A DNA stretch of 42,742 nucleotides from Desulfococcaceae bacterium. GTDB lineage: Bacteria > Desulfobacterota > Desulfobacteria > Desulfobacterales > Desulfosalsimonadaceae. The first letter of the stretch is position 1. Every line of letters begins with the position of its first letter. The position numbers were made by a program, and so were the translations under genes. Where the stretch lies: positions 1 through 42,742 of the forward strand of contig JAQYVU010000033.1 in NCBI GenBank assembly GCA_030145385.1, written 5' to 3'. Below, piece by piece: positions 23,051 through 31,138 of the stretch. A model generated the notes under the pieces. The model saw nothing but the letters and a program-made list of their open reading frames with translations, was not told the origin of the DNA and did no database searches.

Positions 23051-25051
23051 TTACTGATTTTTCAGCAGATACTTTTGGGCGTCCGGGTTCCCGAGATCGG
23101 CGGCAGTCCGGATATATTCCATGGCTTTGCCGGATTCGCCTTTTATTAAATATACCCATCCCAGTCCGTAATGGTAATCGCCGTTATCCGGGGCCAGAGA
23201 TAATGCCTGGTTTAAGGCGGTGATGGCCATGCCGTAATTCCCCAGCGAACTGTAGGAAAGACCGATGTTAAAAAGGGTCCGGGTATTGTCCGGTTCGATT
23301 TGAAGTGCTCGTTTATAGAATTTTATCGCTTCGTTATCATTGCCGTAAGTGGCATAAAGCAACCCTTTGTCCAGCCAGAATTCAGCGGTGTCTTCTTTTT
23401 TGGGTTTTGGTTTTTGCTCCATTGCCGAATGCTGAAGCATTGTCGGAGGGGGCTGGGAGAAAGACTGATCCGCGTCCATGGGTGTGGCAGTAGCCAGTTT
23501 AAATGCCGATACCATAGACCTGATATCATCAATTCGTATCACATATTTATTGCTGAGTTTTCCTTTTGCCATATCAAAAGTGTAAACAAGGCTGCCCAGG
23601 TTTGATAAATTCACATTCATGCCGGATCCTGTCTCGGGAATCATTTTTCCGACAGCCTCAAGGTAGGCATCCAGGTCGATATCCATCTTCATCAACGGCC
23701 CGTCATAGGGTTTTTGTTCAAGCGTGCCGGCAATTTTTATCAGTTGTTTTAAACGTTCATCGTTTGAAGCGGTCAGGAGCAGATTGTCAACTACCGTGGT
23801 ACGAAAATTAAAATTAAATTTATCTGCTGTCGTTCTGCCTGTCATGATAAAGGGGATTTTACAATCAATTCCGAATACTTTATTCCCGTATAATTCGCTT
23901 TCAGGGGTTGTGGAAAAGATGTTTTTTACCGGGTCTCCGGGGTTCTGCTGATTATAGAAGGCGGCCATTTTCTGGCCATAGTCCATCATCCATGGTAAGT
24001 ATACGGATTCTAAAAATTCGGTTCCTGTTTTTCCGGTTTCATTGAGCACTGCTATCAGCTCAATGTTCATACCCAAATCCGTGTCCGAACCGTTAAATGA
24101 CATCCCGCCGCCCACTTCACCGGTAAAGTGGGATGCCATGGCTTCTATATTGGCCAGGTCAAAGCCGATTTTTTTGTAAAACTCGCCAAAAATCGTATTA
24201 AAAAAGGTCAGCATTCCTTTTACGTCATAACTGCTTGATTTGAAATTGATATGGTGCTGGGGTGTGTATTCGCCCATGCGGCTGGTTTTGCTGGTCGCCG
24301 TGCGGGTGAAAAGCTTTGAAAGGTCTGTTTCCGAAAGTGCAAGGGCATCGGAAAAAACAATTAATTCAGAATCCGTGATATCCATTCCCATGGAAAATGT
24401 TTCAAGCTGCTTTGCCGCTTTGATCACGTTTTTCAATAAATTATTAATATCTTCCGTTGTAAGATCATCGGGTGAACTTGTCTGGTCTCCCATCTTGCTG
24501 TCAAGTTCCAGAAGCATTTTTTCGATTTGGCTGTCCGCCTTGTTTAATAATCGGCTGGCAGCGAGTTCAACTGACAGCAGTCCGTCCGGCTTTTTTAAGG
24601 ATGCTTTGGCAAGATCATATGCCATCTGATCGCTAACGACGACGCCCTCGCCGGGGGGGAGGGGGACAATATAATGATCGATTTTTGATACGGCATTATA
24701 AGAAATGTGGAAATCTTCGTTCTGACGGATGTAGGGCACCAGGGCCGCCATCACCGGTTTCGCATCGCTGGCCATGTTCTCGAAGTTTATTCCGATAACA
24801 ATGGATCGGTCCGGGTCAATCCAGTCTGTTCCGAACAGAACGGACCTGAGAAAAAACGACGGTGCGGATGTCGGCTGATCCATATCCGCCGCCGCCATTT
24901 TGTCGATGACAGTGATTGCCTGGTTCAGTCGGCTGATTTTAATGATTACATCCGGCCGGGCGGTCGCAGTTTCATCGGCATTTACTGAAAAGCAGGAAGT
25001 GAAAATAAAAAAAACGATTAAAAAGGCGGCCAGTGCGGGATGTCGATTCAT
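23051..25051 (-). CDS. Exported protein with C-terminal TPR repeats
   Basis: I choose ATG 25051, preceded by AAGGAG at 7-bp spacing, over an earlier in-frame start at 25099; this gives 666 residues. A signal peptide (1-25, MNRHPALAAFLIVFFIFTSC.., cleavage near SVNA) is followed by about 530 residues of mixed alpha/beta sequence without a motif I recognise (including a GEGVVVSD strand and several 'NFNFRT'-like beta strands). A Pro/Gln/Lys-rich linker leads to about three TPR units (570-660; 'NEAIKFYKRALQIEPDNTRT'). Probably a periplasmic or lipid-interacting protein; function unknown. It is divergent from the zinc-ribbon/retropepsin gene. Confidence 0.88.
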   Translation of the reverse strand: MNRHPALAAFLIVFFIFTSCFSVNADETATARPDVIIKISRLNQAITVIDKMAAADMDQPTSAPSFFLRSVLFGTDWIDPDRSIVIGINFENMASDAKPVMAALVPYIRQNEDFHISYNAVSKIDHYIVPLPPGEGVVVSDQMAYDLAKASLKKPDGLLSVELAASRLLNKADSQIEKMLLELDSKMGDQTSSPDDLTTEDINNLLKNVIKAAKQLETFSMGMDITDSELIVFSDALALSETDLSKLFTRTATSKTSRMGEYTPQHHINFKSSSYDVKGMLTFFNTIFGEFYKKIGFDLANIEAMASHFTGEVGGGMSFNGSDTDLGMNIELIAVLNETGKTGTEFLESVYLPWMMDYGQKMAAFYNQQNPGDPVKNIFSTTPESELYGNKVFGIDCKIPFIMTGRTTADKFNFNFRTTVVDNLLLTASNDERLKQLIKIAGTLEQKPYDGPLMKMDIDLDAYLEAVGKMIPETGSGMNVNLSNLGSLVYTFDMAKGKLSNKYVIRIDDIRSMVSAFKLATATPMDADQSFSQPPPTMLQHSAMEQKPKPKKEDTAEFWLDKGLLYATYGNDNEAIKFYKRALQIEPDNTRTLFNIGLSYSSLGNYGMAITALNQALSLAPDNGDYHYGLGWVYLIKGESGKAMEYIRTAADLGNPDAQKYLLKNQ

Positions 25052-25118
25052 TATATTCTCCTTGGGTTGCGCAATAAGTTGGTTCGGGAAGGATAACATC
25101 TAAAAATATCAGTATTTT

Positions 25119-25164
25119 AATGTTGTGTAAAACAAAAGTCAAACGGTTTGAAAATGTTGTGTAA
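25119..25164. promoter_or_regulatory. Structured operator-like site between divergent genes
   Basis: Two identical 12-mers AATGTTGTGTAA (25119-25130 and 25153-25164) flank a perfect palindrome TCAAACGGTTTGA (25139-25151). It lies 20 bp upstream of the longer frame of the TPR gene and 169 bp before the zinc-ribbon gene. This arrangement suggests binding of a dimeric regulator at several sites; the regulator is unknown. Confidence 0.55.
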
Positions 25165-25222
25165 CGATAAGCAGTTTTTTACGACTTATATATATGGAGG
25201 TATTTTACTGATAAAAAGAAAT

Positions 25223-25300
25223 ATGAAAACAGTTTTTCATCCATCCATCCTTTCTTTTATTTATTTCATAATTTATAATTACACGTTAGGTTTTTTTTAA
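25223..25300 (+). CDS. Possible 25-residue hydrophobic peptide
   Basis: ATG 25223 opens a frame of 25 codons (MKTVFHPSILSFIYFIIYNY..) ending at TAA 25300, just before the Shine-Dalgarno-like TAAGGAGCC. It is one predicted membrane helix. There is no good ribosome site directly ahead of it, and AT-rich DNA gives such frames by chance, so this is weak. Confidence 0.2.
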   Translation: MKTVFHPSILSFIYFIIYNYTLGFF

Positions 25301-25332
25301 GGAGCCGGGTAGGAGGGTATTTATTAAGTCCG

Positions 25333-27192
25333 ATGATGAAATGCGCCAAATGTCAAATATCAGTCAAATCATATTTTACGTATTGCCCGAATTGCGGCGC
25401 AAAACTGCGCCCAGGCTATAGGTCGCATAGTGGCTTGATTTTATACTTATTTGCGCTTGTTCTGGTTGTTGCGGCGGCCGTGTATGTGATTTTTTTAAAA
25501 GCAGGCTCTCAAGCGATTCGGGTACCGGTTTTTGAAAAAAACCTCACCGCAGCGGATACACAAATAAAGGATGCCTCCCCTTTTTCGCAGATTTTGTTTT
25601 CATCGCCGAAAACGGATACTTTCGCCGCTCGTTTATCCGTCGGTACTGCAGTTATCTATGATATTGCCGGGAATCAGATTTCCCGGTTAACGGCTGCGGT
25701 TTCGGAAAGCGGATGGATTGCAATCCCTGCCAAGCTTTGTGTCGGGGGGTACCGCTGGAATTTTTATTCCGCAGAAGGAGAGGAACTGGAAATTTTCGGG
25801 GGAATTTTAGGGGATCGAGATGATATCGGTATCTGGCAGTTTAAAAATTCCAGCCAGTTATCCGGTCCGCCGATATTCCCGGCAAAACCGGACAGCCCCA
25901 TGACATGGATGTCAATTGTTTCAGAAAAGAGCGCTGAATTGACCGGGGTATCGATTCTTTCCGATCAGCAGAATTTTTATCATATATTCCTGGATGAATC
26001 CATGAATGAACCGGGTGTTTTGATCCAGAACCAGAGAATTGTGGGCTGGGCGTTCGGTGATTTGACTGACGGCGGATATCTGTGGAAGGGGGCGGATGAA
26101 TCAAATCTGGTGTATGAATTGAGTGTTTATGATTTTTACCGCCTGACATTTGAAAACAGCCGTGAAGAACAGTTTATTATAGCTTATTCCCAAAATGATA
26201 TGAGCCCGGTAGTCCAGCTGGAAACATTTGCAAACGGATTCAGGCGGGACCCGATGCTGTTTGATGAAAATACCCCGGGCCATCTGAAATCCAAGGCTGT
26301 GATTGCAAAAATGCGATCCCTCATTGCACAAATACTTGATGATGGGTATTCCGATGATATTGTATCAGTTTTTGACAATAAAGTTTTGTCCCGGACCGGG
26401 GATGTCGCTTTTTTGGTGGATGTACTGACGTTTGTCAATCAAGTCAACGGCCCGGAGCATTCTCCGGAGCACTCCATTGATGTCATTGAGAGCGTGCTTG
26501 CTGATCCCGGGGAGTTTAATGCAAGCCAAATGTATCAGATTCAACAGTTCCGAAAAGAATTGTACCGAAAGTGGCTGACACTCCTGATGAATGAAAAAGA
26601 TTATTCAAAAGGACTGGAGGTTTATCAGCAGGCCGCTAATGCTTTTATTGATGACCCTGAAATTCAACTGCTGGGCGTTAAGCTGGCGCTGGTTTTTAAT
26701 GATTGGGAGACAGCGGAAGAAATACTTTATTCTCAAAGATTTTCAATTGATTTAACAGATCAGGTCAGAACCCTGGAAGATCAAATCGCGGAATTGAAAT
26801 TTCAGGAAGATAAAATTGTGGTCCGGTTTTCTCCGGGAGCCGGCCGGATACCGGTTACCGGGGTGTTAAATAATCGCTTGCGCCAGGACTTTGTCGTCGA
26901 TACCGGCGCATCAATGGTCACCATTCCAGTTGCGGCTGCCAAAAAACTGGGAATTGAAATCGATGCTTCAACCCCGGTCCGGGAGCTGATCACTGCCGGC
27001 GGTGTGATCGAGGCGCCGCAAATCATTGTGAATTCGATTCAGCTCGACGGATGGACGGAATATAATGTCACGGCATATGTTGTTGATATGCCGAACCAAT
27101 CCGGTTTCGGTCTTTTGGGCTTAAACTATTTAAATCGTTTCCGGATGGATTTGAATGCGAAAGCCGGTGTTCTCACACTGGCCCCGCGCTAA
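25333..27192 (+). CDS. Membrane-anchored zinc-ribbon protein with C-terminal retropepsin-like domain
   Basis: The product has 619 residues. An N-terminal zinc ribbon (C4-x2-C7, C18-x2-C21) precedes one membrane helix (about 34-55). A beta-rich region (60-290) and a helical, TPR-like region (about 400-480) follow. The C-terminus (about 505-619) is a clan AA aspartic protease domain: FVVDTGASMVTIP with catalytic Asp in DTGAS (about 523-527), and the closing 'GLLGLNYLNRFRMDL'. Retropepsins act as dimers, so a single domain is expected. The zinc ribbon should be cytoplasmic and the protease periplasmic. Its start is ATG 25333 or 25336, with AGGAGGG somewhat far upstream. Confidence 0.85.
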   Translation: MMKCAKCQISVKSYFTYCPNCGAKLRPGYRSHSGLILYLFALVLVVAAAVYVIFLKAGSQAIRVPVFEKNLTAADTQIKDASPFSQILFSSPKTDTFAARLSVGTAVIYDIAGNQISRLTAAVSESGWIAIPAKLCVGGYRWNFYSAEGEELEIFGGILGDRDDIGIWQFKNSSQLSGPPIFPAKPDSPMTWMSIVSEKSAELTGVSILSDQQNFYHIFLDESMNEPGVLIQNQRIVGWAFGDLTDGGYLWKGADESNLVYELSVYDFYRLTFENSREEQFIIAYSQNDMSPVVQLETFANGFRRDPMLFDENTPGHLKSKAVIAKMRSLIAQILDDGYSDDIVSVFDNKVLSRTGDVAFLVDVLTFVNQVNGPEHSPEHSIDVIESVLADPGEFNASQMYQIQQFRKELYRKWLTLLMNEKDYSKGLEVYQQAANAFIDDPEIQLLGVKLALVFNDWETAEEILYSQRFSIDLTDQVRTLEDQIAELKFQEDKIVVRFSPGAGRIPVTGVLNNRLRQDFVVDTGASMVTIPVAAAKKLGIEIDASTPVRELITAGGVIEAPQIIVNSIQLDGWTEYNVTAYVVDMPNQSGFGLLGLNYLNRFRMDLNAKAGVLTLAPR

Positions 27193-27216
27193 CCTGATCT
27201 GAAGGAGGCGGTTCCC

Positions 27217-27450
27217 ATGAAAGTATTTAATGGGTTTTTACCGGAAACCGTTGCGGTTCTTGACTCACTTGCCAAAAATAATACCCGGCAATGATTTGAA
27301 AGCCATAAGCAGGAATATGAGCCTTACGTTAAAAATTTGTCCATTGATTTTGTTGCGGCCAAGGAAAATCAATTAAAGCAAATCGCTCCCGGCATACATG
27401 CAATTTCCAGAGTCAGCCAAAGCCTTTTCAGAATCAACCGTGACAAGTAA
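27217..27450 (+). pseudogene. DUF2461 family gene remnant with in-frame TGA
   Basis: A good Shine-Dalgarno (AAGGAGG) precedes ATG 27217. The frame reads MKVFNGFLPETVAVLDSLAK, then NNTRQ, a TGA at 27292-27294, FESHKQEYEPYV and onward to FRINRDK before TAA 27450. DUF2461 proteins carry N-N-x-R-x-W-F-x-x-[HN]-[KR]-x-x-Y, so TGA replaces the conserved Trp (TGG to TGA). The family continues another 130 or so residues after 'RI.RD', so the gene is also truncated. It is 24 bp downstream of the retropepsin gene. Selenocysteine insertion is unlikely because the family has Trp here. Confidence 0.75.
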
Positions 27451-27526
27451 ATTTTAATGATTAATTTCTTTTCAGAAAGGTGTTAAACTGGAATTTAATT
27501 CTTTTTTCATTGGACCCTTTCAAAAT

Positions 27527-27561
27527 AAACCCCTGTTCAGCCCCCTCTGAGCAGGGGTTTT
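27527..27561. terminator. Terminator-like hairpin
   Basis: 14-bp arms (AAACCCCTGTTCAG paired with CTGAGCAGGGGTTT, one wobble) enclose a 6-base loop, followed by TTTTAATTTAAAT on the plus strand. It ends the rightward transcript and may also serve the leftward diguanylate cyclase gene. Confidence 0.8.
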
Positions 27562-27578
27562 AATTTAAATATTTAAAG

Positions 27579-27740
27579 CCGGTTGCCTATGGCAGTCCGG
27601 AGACAATAGTTTTGCCGGGACGAATACGCAATCATCCTTATGCTGTTAAAGCCGCAAAAATCGGGTGTGATGCCATTGGTCTTGATGGTTTTGAAGCAGC
27701 CGGATCGGATCATGGGCCAGGCAGAGGCGATTATCCGGGA
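27579..27740 (+). pseudogene. Fragment resembling nitronate monooxygenase
   Basis: With no complete frame, this stretch still encodes HPYAVKAAKIGCDAIGLDGF followed by EAAG. It resembles the flavin-site motif of the nitronate monooxygenase/2-nitropropane dioxygenase family (A..A...G.DA...DGFE.aGH.G). The usual GHPG is altered to GSDHGPG and the rest of the about 350-residue family is missing. It appears to be a relic, sitting between a terminator and a convergent gene. Confidence is limited by the short length. Confidence 0.5.
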
Positions 27741-27812
27741 AGCATATTCACAACTAAATTGATTTTTTTGTGCTTGACTGAATTCCGGAATCCCCGGATC
27801 CATGATCTTGAA

Positions 27813-29117
27813 TTAGATGCAGACACGGTTTCTACCGGTTTTTTTTGCCTTGTATAATGCTTTGTCCGCCGCCTTGATTACTTTTTCAGGGCTCGGTTGA
27901 TGTTTCCCCGGTTCCGCGACCCCGATGCTGATGGTTATTCGCACCTGTTTTTGTCTGGCAGCCGGACCCCGCCCCCTTTTAACAGGTGTGCTTCCTTTTC
28001 GTGACCGCAGCCGGACAACAAACTGACTGTTTTCAAGCGCTTTTCTGAAATCTTCAAGATGCGGAATGCTTTCTTTGACGGATTGTCCCGGAAAAACTGC
28101 GGTAAACTCTTCTCCGCCATACCGGAAGACTTTGGCCCGTCCGGAGATCTCCTTAAGCCGGGTTGCGACGGCTTTGAGCACATCATCACCGGTTTTATGG
28201 CCGTATGTATCATTAAATTTTTTAAAATGATCAATGTCCATCATGGCAATGGCATATTTTTTACCCAGATTCATCATGCTTTCATTCAAACTCCGCCGGC
28301 CGGGCAGTCCGGTGAGTTCATCATTGTAGGCCATGAAAAAGGAGGCCTCGACATTCGTCAAAATCAGTATCAGGCCGGCGGTAATATGAAACACAACAGA
28401 AGCCGGTTCCAGGCGGTTGGCAGCTGCGGAAAGAAAAACCGCTGCAAGGCTGCCGATGTATCCGGCAAGCAGTATGTCCCTGTTTTTTAAAAACCGGCCG
28501 GATAGATATGCCAGGGCGAGTAAAAATGAAATGATGGCCGGCGTGGGTATCTGTTTGAAAATAACCAGATGTTCCATTTTGAGAAACGATTTAAATCCAT
28601 TTGAAAAATCATCCAGCCGGATTGAAGCAAACGGCATGAGGCGGTCAAATTTGGACACAATTTCAGATGATGAAAAATCAATCTGGCCGCAGAGGATGGC
28701 TGTTGCAAGAATCTGAAATAAAATTAAAAAAAGGCTCAGCAGGCTTTTGGGCGCAAAAATATACCGCTTAATAAGTAAAGAACACATGATTATATTCAGC
28801 GGGAAAAGGAAAATATAGGCTTCATAAAAAGTGTTTGACCATTGGCCGGGCGTAAAGCGCAGGGTTGTAAAATAGGACAGGCCAAGCACACATGAACCCA
28901 TCACCAGCCCCATATTATTATAGCGCCATCCCATCAGCGCGCCGGTGAAAAAAATCGCATAGGGAAGTACCGGCAGAAGAATCAGAAATGCTTTTAATTC
29001 TTTTGTGCTTTTGAATTGTGTCTGGATTTCAGGCCATTTCCAGACGATCATGAGTGAAACAAGGATCAGGACGATGGGAATAATCAGCTGGTAGCAGATA
29101 CGTTTAACCGAATACAT
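27813..29117 (-). CDS. Membrane diguanylate cyclase (GGDEF)
   Basis: The product has 434 residues. The N-terminal about 255 residues contain seven or so membrane helices with no ligand domain I recognise. The GGDEF domain starts at DELTGLPGRRSL (about 267) with 'MMDIDHFKKFNDTYGH' metal/nucleotide residues and the active-site loop GGEEF (334-338). The position of the inhibitory RxxD site reads SGRA, so product inhibition through the I-site is unlikely. A basic insert (KGSTPVKRGRGPAARQKQ) lies between strands. It would make c-di-GMP from two GTP. No EAL domain is present. It is alone in its transcript. Confidence 0.93.
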   Translation of the reverse strand: MYSVKRICYQLIIPIVLILVSLMIVWKWPEIQTQFKSTKELKAFLILLPVLPYAIFFTGALMGWRYNNMGLVMGSCVLGLSYFTTLRFTPGQWSNTFYEAYIFLFPLNIIMCSLLIKRYIFAPKSLLSLFLILFQILATAILCGQIDFSSSEIVSKFDRLMPFASIRLDDFSNGFKSFLKMEHLVIFKQIPTPAIISFLLALAYLSGRFLKNRDILLAGYIGSLAAVFLSAAANRLEPASVVFHITAGLILILTNVEASFFMAYNDELTGLPGRRSLNESMMNLGKKYAIAMMDIDHFKKFNDTYGHKTGDDVLKAVATRLKEISGRAKVFRYGGEEFTAVFPGQSVKESIPHLEDFRKALENSQFVVRLRSRKGSTPVKRGRGPAARQKQVRITISIGVAEPGKHQPSPEKVIKAADKALYKAKKTGRNRVCI

Positions 29118-29433
29118 TGAAATCAGGGACCTATGTTAATCAAGGTGTTGTGGGCAAAAAAAATTATGCCGTAAATCTTTTGCACTGGAATTTTCTTACA
29201 CGGTAAAATGGATATATTCAAGGTTGGAATTTCTGATGGCTTTGCAAAAAGTACAAATTCTGTGTTGCACAGCATTTTTTGTCACTGCGAAGTGGCAGAT
29301 ATATTCATGGCTGCATTTATTGATTTGAATTGGAAAATATCGTATCGGCACGGGGAAATGGCAACGGGATCTGAATACGGAGATGGCGTCTTTTTTATGG
29401 TTTTGATTTTATGATTTTTAAGTCCTTTTCATG
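29118..29433. other. Intergenic stretch without supported gene
   Basis: About 316 bp lie between the diverging diguanylate cyclase and TetR promoter. A 68-codon frame on the plus strand (29208-29414) has no Shine-Dalgarno or recognisable product. I see no RNA gene or repeat here; the regulatory signals lie to its right. Confidence 0.5.
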
Positions 29434-29462
29434 TTGACAGTACAATAAAATAAGACTATTTG
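29434..29462 (+). promoter_or_regulatory. Promoter of the tetR gene
   Basis: A perfect TTGACA -35 box (29434-29439) and a weak -10 TATTTG (29457-29462) are 17 bp apart. The -10 box lies within the palindromic operator, as expected for repression. The start codon is 34 bp further on. Confidence 0.55.
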
Positions 29463-29490
29463 AATAATTGATTCAAAAGTTCAAATAGTC
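29454..29490. promoter_or_regulatory. Probable TetR operator palindrome
   Basis: Perfect 11-bp arms GACTATTTGAA and TTCAAATAGTC are separated by 15 bp; a smaller palindrome TTGAAT..ATTCAA is nested inside. It overlaps the -10 box and ends 5 bp before the GTG start, which is typical for an autoregulated TetR gene. Confidence 0.7.
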
Positions 29491-29495
29491 AAAAA

Positions 29496-30095
29496 GTGAG
29501 TTCTGAAAATAAAATGGAAAAAGCAGACAAAAAACAGAAGATTTTTCAGGCGGCCCTGTCATTATTCGCCCATTACGGGTACCGGAAAACAACCGTTGAG
29601 GACGTGGCCGACAAAGTCGGGATGACCAAAAGCAATATTTATTTTTATGTGAAAAACAAGCAGGAGTTGTATGAAAAATCCGTCAGTCATGCCCTTGAAA
29701 AGTGGCGGGACACGATTGCGGCGGAAATTGAAACGGTCAGCAATGCAAAGGAAAAGTTTGTTATTGTTTCCCGCCGGTCATTCGAATACCTCAATGACCA
29801 CGAGGACCTGCGAGCACTTTTGATGAAAGATCATGATATTTTTACATTATCTCCCAGTGAAGACCGGTTTTATGAAGTGAATCACGGGGCCATGATGATG
29901 CTTAAAGAAGTGATTCGGCAGGGTATTGACGAAGGCGCTTTTTATCCGGTGGATGTGGATCATGTAACGGAATTTTTGTTTTCCGTATACATCATGTTTT
30001 TGATTAAAGCCTATGTAAAATCAGACGGCAGTTCGAGCGACCGAATGTTTGAAGAAGGTCTGGCCTTGATATTTCGGGGCTTGTGTAAAATTTGA
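29496..30095 (+). CDS. TetR/AcrR family transcriptional regulator
   Basis: The product has 199 residues starting at GTG 29496; ATG 29514 (MEKADKK) is an alternative, and neither has a strong Shine-Dalgarno. The N-terminal DNA-binding domain shows ALSLFAHYGYRKTTVEDVAD followed by 'KVGMTKSNIYFYVKNKQELY', the standard TetR helix-turn-helix. The C-terminal ligand domain is not assignable. It likely represses itself and the membrane protein gene downstream, with which it forms a two-gene unit interrupted by a hairpin element. The ligand is unknown. Confidence 0.93.
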   Translation: MSSENKMEKADKKQKIFQAALSLFAHYGYRKTTVEDVADKVGMTKSNIYFYVKNKQELYEKSVSHALEKWRDTIAAEIETVSNAKEKFVIVSRRSFEYLNDHEDLRALLMKDHDIFTLSPSEDRFYEVNHGAMMMLKEVIRQGIDEGAFYPVDVDHVTEFLFSVYIMFLIKAYVKSDGSSSDRMFEEGLALIFRGLCKI

Positions 30096-30101
30096 ATTGA
30101 G

Positions 30102-30204
30102 CGATTTCCAATTTCACCGCACCTACGGCGTCAAATCCCGCCTCGCATAGCAGGCTATAGCGGAGGCAGGATTTTCCTTGTATCTGCAGCAAACTTGAAA
30201 ATCG
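30102..30204. repeat. Palindromic REP/MITE-like element, second copy
   Basis: 103 bp, starting 6 bp after the TetR stop. The outer arms pair CGATTTCCAATTT (30102-30114) with AAACTTGAAAATCG (30191-30204, complementary with small gaps). The centre holds a strong hairpin of AATCCCGCCTCGC against GCGGAGGCAGGATT, with ATAGC..GCTAT inside. The boxes CTACGGCGT and CCTTGTAT occupy the same relative places as in the element at 9634-9758, so I treat them as one family. Confidence 0.7.
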
Positions 30205-30299
30205 TTTAACATGGAAAAAGCTATATTTCCAGCCAGGTACAGTTGGGTGTTTAGATTTATCCATAAATAATAATCATCACTATAGAGGGGGAGGTAATT

Positions 30300-30953
30300 A
30301 TGACCGAAGCAACACTTCAGGCCCTTGACGGCCTCAGGGATCTTTCAATGATAAAATGGTATATCATACCGCTACTTATGATTGTTCTCTATATTTATGC
30401 AAAAGAAATAAAACTGGCCCGTTCAAGCGGCAACTGGAATGCGGTATTTGCAGGGCTCACACTCTTCGGCGTTGATTTTTTTAATGAAACCTGGAACGGC
30501 TGGGTCATGGTGTTAACCCAGCGCTCCGCCTTCTGGACAGCACCGGGAGATACCGCTCTTCGCACCATGGTCGGCTGGAACATTGAAATCATCTTCATGT
30601 TCCTGATTTCGGGTATTGTCTATTATCACACGCTTTCTGAAAGCACGACGGAAAAAATATTGGGCATTCCTGAAAAGTGGTTCTGGGCGATAGGTTTTTC
30701 TGCTTTTGCTGTTTTTGTTGAATGCCTTCTTAATGCAGGTGGACATCTGGTCTGGGAATACCCGTTTTGGGAACGTACTTTTAAAGGAGTCTGGCTGATA
30801 TTTCTTTTTGGCTACTTCCACTTTTTTTGTGCAATCATTCTTGTGATCAGCTTGAAAACAATGAAGAATAAAATTATTACAATGTCAATTATTTATGCCG
30901 TACCGACAATTATGAATATCCTTGCCTTCGGTTTTCTGGGCTGGAACTATTAG
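30300..30953 (+). CDS. Multi-pass membrane protein of unknown family
   Basis: The product has 217 residues with a strong GGGGGAGG Shine-Dalgarno. About six membrane helices are predicted, near residues 18-35, 48-66, 93-112, 126-146, 158-182 and 187-212. Acidic and aromatic residues lie in or near the helices: FGVDFFNETWNGW, FVECLLNAGGHLVWEYPFWE and LFGYFHFFCA, which suggests a binding site within the membrane. I do not recognise the family. It is the only gene between the TetR regulator and a strong terminator, so it is probably the regulated target, perhaps in transport or lipid handling; this is inference. Confidence 0.85.
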   Translation: MTEATLQALDGLRDLSMIKWYIIPLLMIVLYIYAKEIKLARSSGNWNAVFAGLTLFGVDFFNETWNGWVMVLTQRSAFWTAPGDTALRTMVGWNIEIIFMFLISGIVYYHTLSESTTEKILGIPEKWFWAIGFSAFAVFVECLLNAGGHLVWEYPFWERTFKGVWLIFLFGYFHFFCAIILVISLKTMKNKIITMSIIYAVPTIMNILAFGFLGWNY

Positions 30954-30994
30954 CCTGGATGACCAGATAAAAAGACAGATTTGATGGATGAAAT

Positions 30995-31029
30995 AAAAAA
31001 GTCCCCCTGTTATCAGGGGGACTTTTTTT
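30995..31029 (+). terminator. Rho-independent terminator
   Basis: A perfect stem AAAAAGTCCCCCTG / CAGGGGGACTTTTT with a 4-base loop (ttat) is followed by a T-rich tail. It ends the tetR-membrane protein transcript. Confidence 0.95.
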
Positions 31030-31138
31030 ATTCCCCTCGTCAATGACAAGGGGAGGGGGGGGCGAGGTTAAGGAGGCCGTACGCCCGGTTAAAAATTTAT
31101 TTCACGGTTTCTCGGATTTTCTTTAGCCGGTCTCCGGG

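Noticed and set aside
27292-27294. In-frame TGA as selenocysteine
   Set aside because: The position is the conserved Trp of DUF2461, the frame is also truncated downstream, and no clear SECIS-like stem follows, so nonsense decay fits better.
29208-29414. 68-codon frame upstream of tetR
   Set aside because: No ribosome site, no motif, and the composition looks non-coding.
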